A DNA stretch of 9,345 bases, taken from positions 1 to 9,345 of the forward strand of contig JAJZKY010000145.1 of assembly GCA_021803885.1 (NCBI GenBank), given 5' to 3'. Positions 6,645 to 9,345 of this stretch are shown one piece after another. A model generated the notes under the pieces. It searched no databases, was not told the origin of the DNA, and saw only the letters and a program-made list of their open reading frames with translations. The stretch comes from Planctomycetota bacterium. GTDB lineage: Bacteria > Planctomycetota > Phycisphaerae > WQYP01 > JAJZKY01. Every line of letters begins with the position of its first letter. Within the stretch, counting starts at the first letter, position 1. The translations under genes and the position numbers were made by a program.

Positions 6645-7502
6645 ATGGTGAATTTGGTAACCGCGGATTATGTCAACTCGGTGGTGGCCGGTGCCGGCGG
6701 CATCAGCAGTGCCATGCTCAACAATCTAATAACTGCGGCCAGTGTGATGGCCCAAACCTATTGCCGACGGCAGTTTGTGCCCAACCGCTGGGTGGAAAAA
6801 TACGATGCCACGCGGGTGGGTTATCTGATGCTGCGGCAAACGCCGGTGCTGGCTCTGAATTTGGTGACGCTGTATCCGCAATCTGCCAGCCCGCTTACCT
6901 GCAACCCAAATCAATTCGATATTCAGGCCGGCACAGGGCGGATTTCCATGTTGCCCGATGCGACCGCCGGTTTCCCGGATTTCTGGGCCTTGGCGGCGCT
7001 GGCGGAGGATGGGTTTCCGGCCTTGGGCCGGGGCATCATTCAAGTGGATTACACCGCCGGCTGTGGCTATTTAACCGTGGCTACGGCGGCAATTGCGCCA
7101 GGACTTCAGACCGTGCCGCTGGCGGCCATGGGCGGTATGGCCGGGGAAGGCAACGCGCTTCAGCCCTGGCAGATTTCCGTGGGCACCACGTTGACCGTGG
7201 ACCCCGGATTGCCAACGCAGGAAAGCGTTACCGTCAGCGGTGTTTCCGCTACCACGATCAGCGCAACATTTGTACTGCCCCACGCCGACCAGGCGCAGGT
7301 CGTGGGCGTGTTGATGCCCGCCGACCTGCAACTCGGGGTGGCGCTGATGGTGGGGAATTTGCTCAATGAGCCGGATCTCACCAAAAGCCGGGAGTCGCTG
7401 GGGCGAACGATGGGGTATGAGTATTTTGTGCGGCCCGGCGATCTGGTGTTTACCCCGGAAATAAAGGCCATCTTGGGGCCGTATCGGGACGTGCTGGTGT
7501 GA
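6645..7502 (+). CDS. Phage head-tail connector (gp6-like), with an inserted beta module
   Basis: The 285-residue product looks like the adaptor that docks under the portal ring in HK97/SPP1-type siphoviruses. The helical N-terminus (about 5-45, VTADYVNS to AASVMAQTYCRRQF) and strands near 60-105 (LRQTPVLALNLVTLY, FDIQAGTGRI) fit the gp6-like pattern. IIQVDYTAGC (131-140) and the closing helix ADLQLGVALMVGNLLNEPD also fit. Such connectors are often 100-200 residues. The extra length is a segment at about 149-222 containing TLTVDPG, ESVTVSGVSATTISATF and PHADQAQV, a beta-rich insertion I associate with planctomycete phage connectors. ATG 6645 is the first possible ATG after the B2 stop in this frame. 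No Shine-Dalgarno precedes it, only a T-rich run, so it may depend on readthrough from upstream translation or may have lost its own leader. It heads the phage tail-joining genes. Confidence 0.8.
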   Translation: MVNLVTADYVNSVVAGAGGISSAMLNNLITAASVMAQTYCRRQFVPNRWVEKYDATRVGYLMLRQTPVLALNLVTLYPQSASPLTCNPNQFDIQAGTGRISMLPDATAGFPDFWALAALAEDGFPALGRGIIQVDYTAGCGYLTVATAAIAPGLQTVPLAAMGGMAGEGNALQPWQISVGTTLTVDPGLPTQESVTVSGVSATTISATFVLPHADQAQVVGVLMPADLQLGVALMVGNLLNEPDLTKSRESLGRTMGYEYFVRPGDLVFTPEIKAILGPYRDVLV

Positions 7503-7590
7503 AACGCGTAACCCCAGGCGTGGCCGGAATGGTATTCGGTGCTGTTTTGTGCCCAAGGCCCAGGAGCCTGCATTGAACTAAGGTAAAACC

Positions 7591-7923
7591 ATGAGTCTGC
7601 TTTTATTATGCGCCGGGCAAATCAGCGTGCAGCGCGCCGCGGTCAGCGCAGATCCCGCCGGCGGAGTAATGCGCCAATGGCAGGTCATCGCGACCGCCAT
7701 TCCGGCCACGATACTTACCCTGCGGGCCAGTGCCAATACCGCTATGGATCGGCGAGGCCTTGTGACGACGCATCTGATTATTTCCCCGGTCAATCCCCAA
7801 GCACGTATCGGCGACCGGGTCAGCGACGGCATCAATTGGTATCTGGTGCGATTCACCGCGGATTTGGGTGACCGCGGGCGGGCCTGGGCCATTTTCGCCC
7901 AGCTTATTGATCCCCAATCGTAA
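7591..7923 (+). CDS. Phage head-tail closure/joining protein (SPP1 gp16-like)
   Basis: The product has 110 residues, a usual length for the small adaptors that plug the neck below the connector. The pattern fits the head-tail joining family. An N-terminal strand (ISVQRAAVSADPAGG, 11-25) is followed by PATILTLRA (38-46). Then come an RRG-x-x-x-T-T-H-L segment (54-62), the GDRVSDGINWYLVRF strand pair (74-88) and GDRGRAWAIFAQL (93-105). ATG 7591 is preceded by TAAGG at 7579-7583, 7 nt upstream. It follows the connector by 88 nt, the longest gap in the phage region, with no gene or hairpin visible in it. Position between the connector and the tail-completion gene supports the call. Confidence 0.75.
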   Translation: MSLLLLCAGQISVQRAAVSADPAGGVMRQWQVIATAIPATILTLRASANTAMDRRGLVTTHLIISPVNPQARIGDRVSDGINWYLVRFTADLGDRGRAWAIFAQLIDPQS

Positions 7924-7952
7924 TACGTACGCATTATCAGGCGGGAACAGCC

Positions 7953-8375
7953 ATGCAAAGTTTGATTCAGGCCCTGATCGCCGCCATCTTGGCCGATGGA
8001 CCCATCACTGGCCTTTTGGCCCAAAACCAGGTGTTTGCCGGTGCAGCGCCGGAAACGGCTTTGCTGCCCTTTTTGACTTTGACTACGGCTGGCGGTCCTA
8101 CCCGGCATGATTTTTCCGGCAATCGCGTAACGCAAACCACCGTGGTGCTGACCGCGGTGGGCGAAAATTTGCCGGTGCTGTTGGAAATTGCCGACCAACT
8201 CGCGTCTCTTCTGGATGCGGTGAGCTTGCCCCTTTCGGCGGGGGTGCTTCTTGGCATCTGGCAGGAGCAAGCGGCCGAACCTGCCCAGGTCGGCTTTGAT
8301 GCGGCCAATGATGAGGTCTATCGGGTGCAGGTTCGCTTTCAATGTCAGGTGTTTGAATTGGCCGGCCATGGGTAA
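7953..8375 (+). CDS. Tail-completion/terminator protein (DUF3168/SPP1 gp17-like)
   Basis: The product has 140 residues. The N-terminal helix (SLIQALIAAILADGPITGLL) is followed by a short loop and LPFLTLTT, then a D-x-x-G-N-R-V-T-Q-T-T-V-V-L strand. An amphipathic helix comes next (LPVLLEIADQLASLLD), and the closing strands end with YRVQVRFQCQVFEL. This order matches the tail terminator/DUF3168 type that caps the tail tube and joins it to the neck. GGCGGGA (7940-7946) sits 6 nt before ATG 7953, and the gene lies 29 nt after the closure gene. Its place just before the tube protein is the conserved siphovirus order. Family assignment is by pattern, not by search. Confidence 0.75.
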   Translation: MQSLIQALIAAILADGPITGLLAQNQVFAGAAPETALLPFLTLTTAGGPTRHDFSGNRVTQTTVVLTAVGENLPVLLEIADQLASLLDAVSLPLSAGVLLGIWQEQAAEPAQVGFDAANDEVYRVQVRFQCQVFELAGHG

Positions 8376-8416
8376 GAGTACGTAGTCTTTACAGGCTGGT
8401 TTTATGGAGAAGAGTC

Positions 8417-8803
8417 ATGTCCACCACTACACCGCTTTCGGGTCTGACGGCCACGGTAACCTTGCCGCCGGGCATTACCGCCCAGATTTACGATTGCCAA
8501 TTGGAGGAGGAGTTTCGCGAGGGAGACTCGGAATCATTTGCGGATGCCGGATACGGATCGGGCGTGCTGACCGGCCAGCGGCTGAAAGGCACGATCGTGG
8601 GCTGGTTAAGTCAAAACGACCCGGGACTGGGCACGTTGCATTCACAGGTACCGATTGTTTTCACGGCTGCGGACGGCTGCGTGATTTCCGGCAATTTTAA
8701 CGTAACCCAGTTTCGCCTGCGGTTGCGGGTTGGGCAGGTAAGCGTATTTACCGCGGAAGTGGCCTCTGTGGGGCCATATACCGAAACGTGGATCCTCTCG
8801 TAG
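8417..8803 (+). CDS. Small major tail-tube protein
   Basis: The product has 128 residues, nearly all predicted beta. ATATVTLPPG leads into a strand with QIYDCQLEEEF (24-34). Then come a Gly/Ser turn and strands GTIVGWL, VPIVFTAADGC and ISGNFNVTQF, ending in VSVFTAEVASVGPYTETW. A closing strand of the type A-E-V-x-S-x-G-x-Y-T-x-T-W is typical of the tube fold shared by siphovirus tail tubes. It is short, since many tube proteins have 140-200 or more residues. GGAG (8406-8409) lies 7 nt upstream of ATG 8417. No sheath gene precedes it, so the tail is probably long and non-contractile. An alternative is a minor tail protein with the same fold. Confidence 0.65.
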   Translation: MSTTTPLSGLTATVTLPPGITAQIYDCQLEEEFREGDSESFADAGYGSGVLTGQRLKGTIVGWLSQNDPGLGTLHSQVPIVFTAADGCVISGNFNVTQFRLRLRVGQVSVFTAEVASVGPYTETWILS

Positions 8804-8864
8804 CGGGGCGGCCCAACACGACAAGGGGCCGGGGAACACATTTAGAAGTTATCAGGAGTGATGC

Positions 8865-9251
8865 ATGAATCTATTAACAGCGACCGATGCGCCGGTGGTG
8901 TGGCTGTGGGGTGATGTTGCCATTGCCATGCCGGTGTGGACGATCGCCGATCTTAAAACCGTTCTGGCCCGGTTGCAGGCGGAGAAAATCGCCCATTTAC
9001 GCCAGGCTTGTGCGGAGGCGGGAGTTTCCGCCGTGCAACAAGCATACGTGTTGGCGCGGGCACGCTGGCAACCCCTGGGGCCGGGCGACGCGGCGGCCTA
9101 TTTTCGCACCGTGGCAGGCGTGGAGGAAGCCCTGGCACACGCATTGACCAAGGCGGGCGTAGCTGCCACGCAGATCCAAGCCATGCTTGCCGCCACGCCG
9201 TTTGCGCAGTTGGCGGAACGTAACAGTTTAGCCTTTGCGCACAGGCATTGA
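8865..9251 (+). CDS. Probable tail assembly chaperone
   Basis: The 128-residue product follows the tube gene by 61 nt. AGGAG (8854-8858) lies 6 nt before ATG 8865. After a short strand-like start the protein looks almost wholly helical: IADLKTVLARLQAEKIAHLR, SAVQQAYVLARARW, VEEALAHALTKAG and QIQAMLAATPFAQLAER. A small helical protein between tail tube and tape measure is normally the chaperone (lambda gpG-like) that keeps the tape measure soluble. I do not recognise a specific family motif, so the call leans on position and fold. In many phages this gene has a frameshift extension. Here the +1 frame (equivalent to -2) is open from 9232, overlapping its last six sense codons. Confidence 0.55.
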   Translation: MNLLTATDAPVVWLWGDVAIAMPVWTIADLKTVLARLQAEKIAHLRQACAEAGVSAVQQAYVLARARWQPLGPGDAAAYFRTVAGVEEALAHALTKAGVAATQIQAMLAATPFAQLAERNSLAFAHRH

Positions 9252-9273
9252 GATACATACCCTGCGAGAGTGC

Positions 9274-9333
9274 ATGAATAAGCGTCGGCGGAGGCGTGAT
9301 TTGCGTATGTGGATGGCCGTGATACCCCGTTGA
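9274..9333 (+). CDS. Tiny Arg-rich ORF after the chaperone gene
   Basis: This 19-codon ORF (MNKRRRRRDLRMWMAVIPR) has GAGAG at 9266-9270, close to ATG 9274. Its frame is open back to 9232, so it could also be the tail of a frameshift product of the chaperone gene. Its place between chaperone and the expected tape measure gene matches the small second chaperone ORF of many siphophages. The TGA stop (9331-9333) overlaps a TTG (9330-9332) that could start the next gene (M-I-D-V-K, cut by the window edge). Such a short ORF could be chance. Confidence 0.3.
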   Translation: MNKRRRRRDLRMWMAVIPR

Positions 9334-9345
9334 TCGACGTCAAGA

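Noticed and set aside
7578..8369. 263-codon ORF on the - strand
   Set aside because: It covers the closure and terminator genes in antisense. The + strand products fit phage families and have ribosome binding sites, while this translation has none of these.
8810..8830. GGCCC/GGGCC inverted repeat after the tail-tube gene
   Set aside because: Only a 5-bp stem with an 11-nt loop and no T-run, expected by chance in this GC-rich sequence, so it is not called a terminator.

Overview
The window is GC-rich, and every gene I can support lies on the + strand. The protein families suggest a Planctomycetota host or prophage. The grounds are a D-x-T-T-x-G-D-W-x-G-x-Y-G module, secreted beta-rich proteins with a PLTAYG(K/R)xLA signature, and a style of phage connector and closure protein that I associate with planctomycete prophages. 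This host call rests on recognised motifs, not on a database search.

Two regions are present. Positions 114-6604 hold a run of five genes or gene remnants unlike standard phage genes. First comes an unrecognised protein with the GDWxGxYG module (114-1379). Then come two consecutive copies of a two-gene unit, A1-B1-A2-B2. A1 (1372-2910) is a secreted, Ig-like/beta-sandwich-type protein. B1 (2942-4060) is a secreted two-domain protein of unknown function. A2 (4084-5433) is a paralog of A1 that has lost its start codon, signal peptide and first 88 residues. B2 (5474-6604) is a diverged paralog of B1. A1 and A2 share a perfect 77-nt direct repeat exactly at the truncated edge of A2. Their similarity then falls from the 5' end to the 3' end.

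Positions 6645-9333 hold an ordinary structural module of a long-tailed, non-contractile (siphovirus-like) phage or prophage. The order is head-tail connector, head-tail closure protein, tail-completion/terminator protein, a small tail-tube protein and a probable tail assembly chaperone. A tiny Arg-rich ORF follows, and the window ends there, probably just before the tape measure gene. In standard phage order the major capsid gene would sit just left of the connector. Here the A/B surface-protein cassette occupies that place, so it is either cargo inserted in a structural operon or a recombination or assembly junction.

No tRNA, rRNA, CRISPR array, transposase, integrase or convincing rho-independent terminator is visible. 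Apart from the 113-nt left flank, the gaps between genes are all under 90 nt. Most genes have a recognisable Shine-Dalgarno sequence. The exceptions are the first gene, the truncated A2 copy and the connector gene, which are the three places where the layout looks rearranged.
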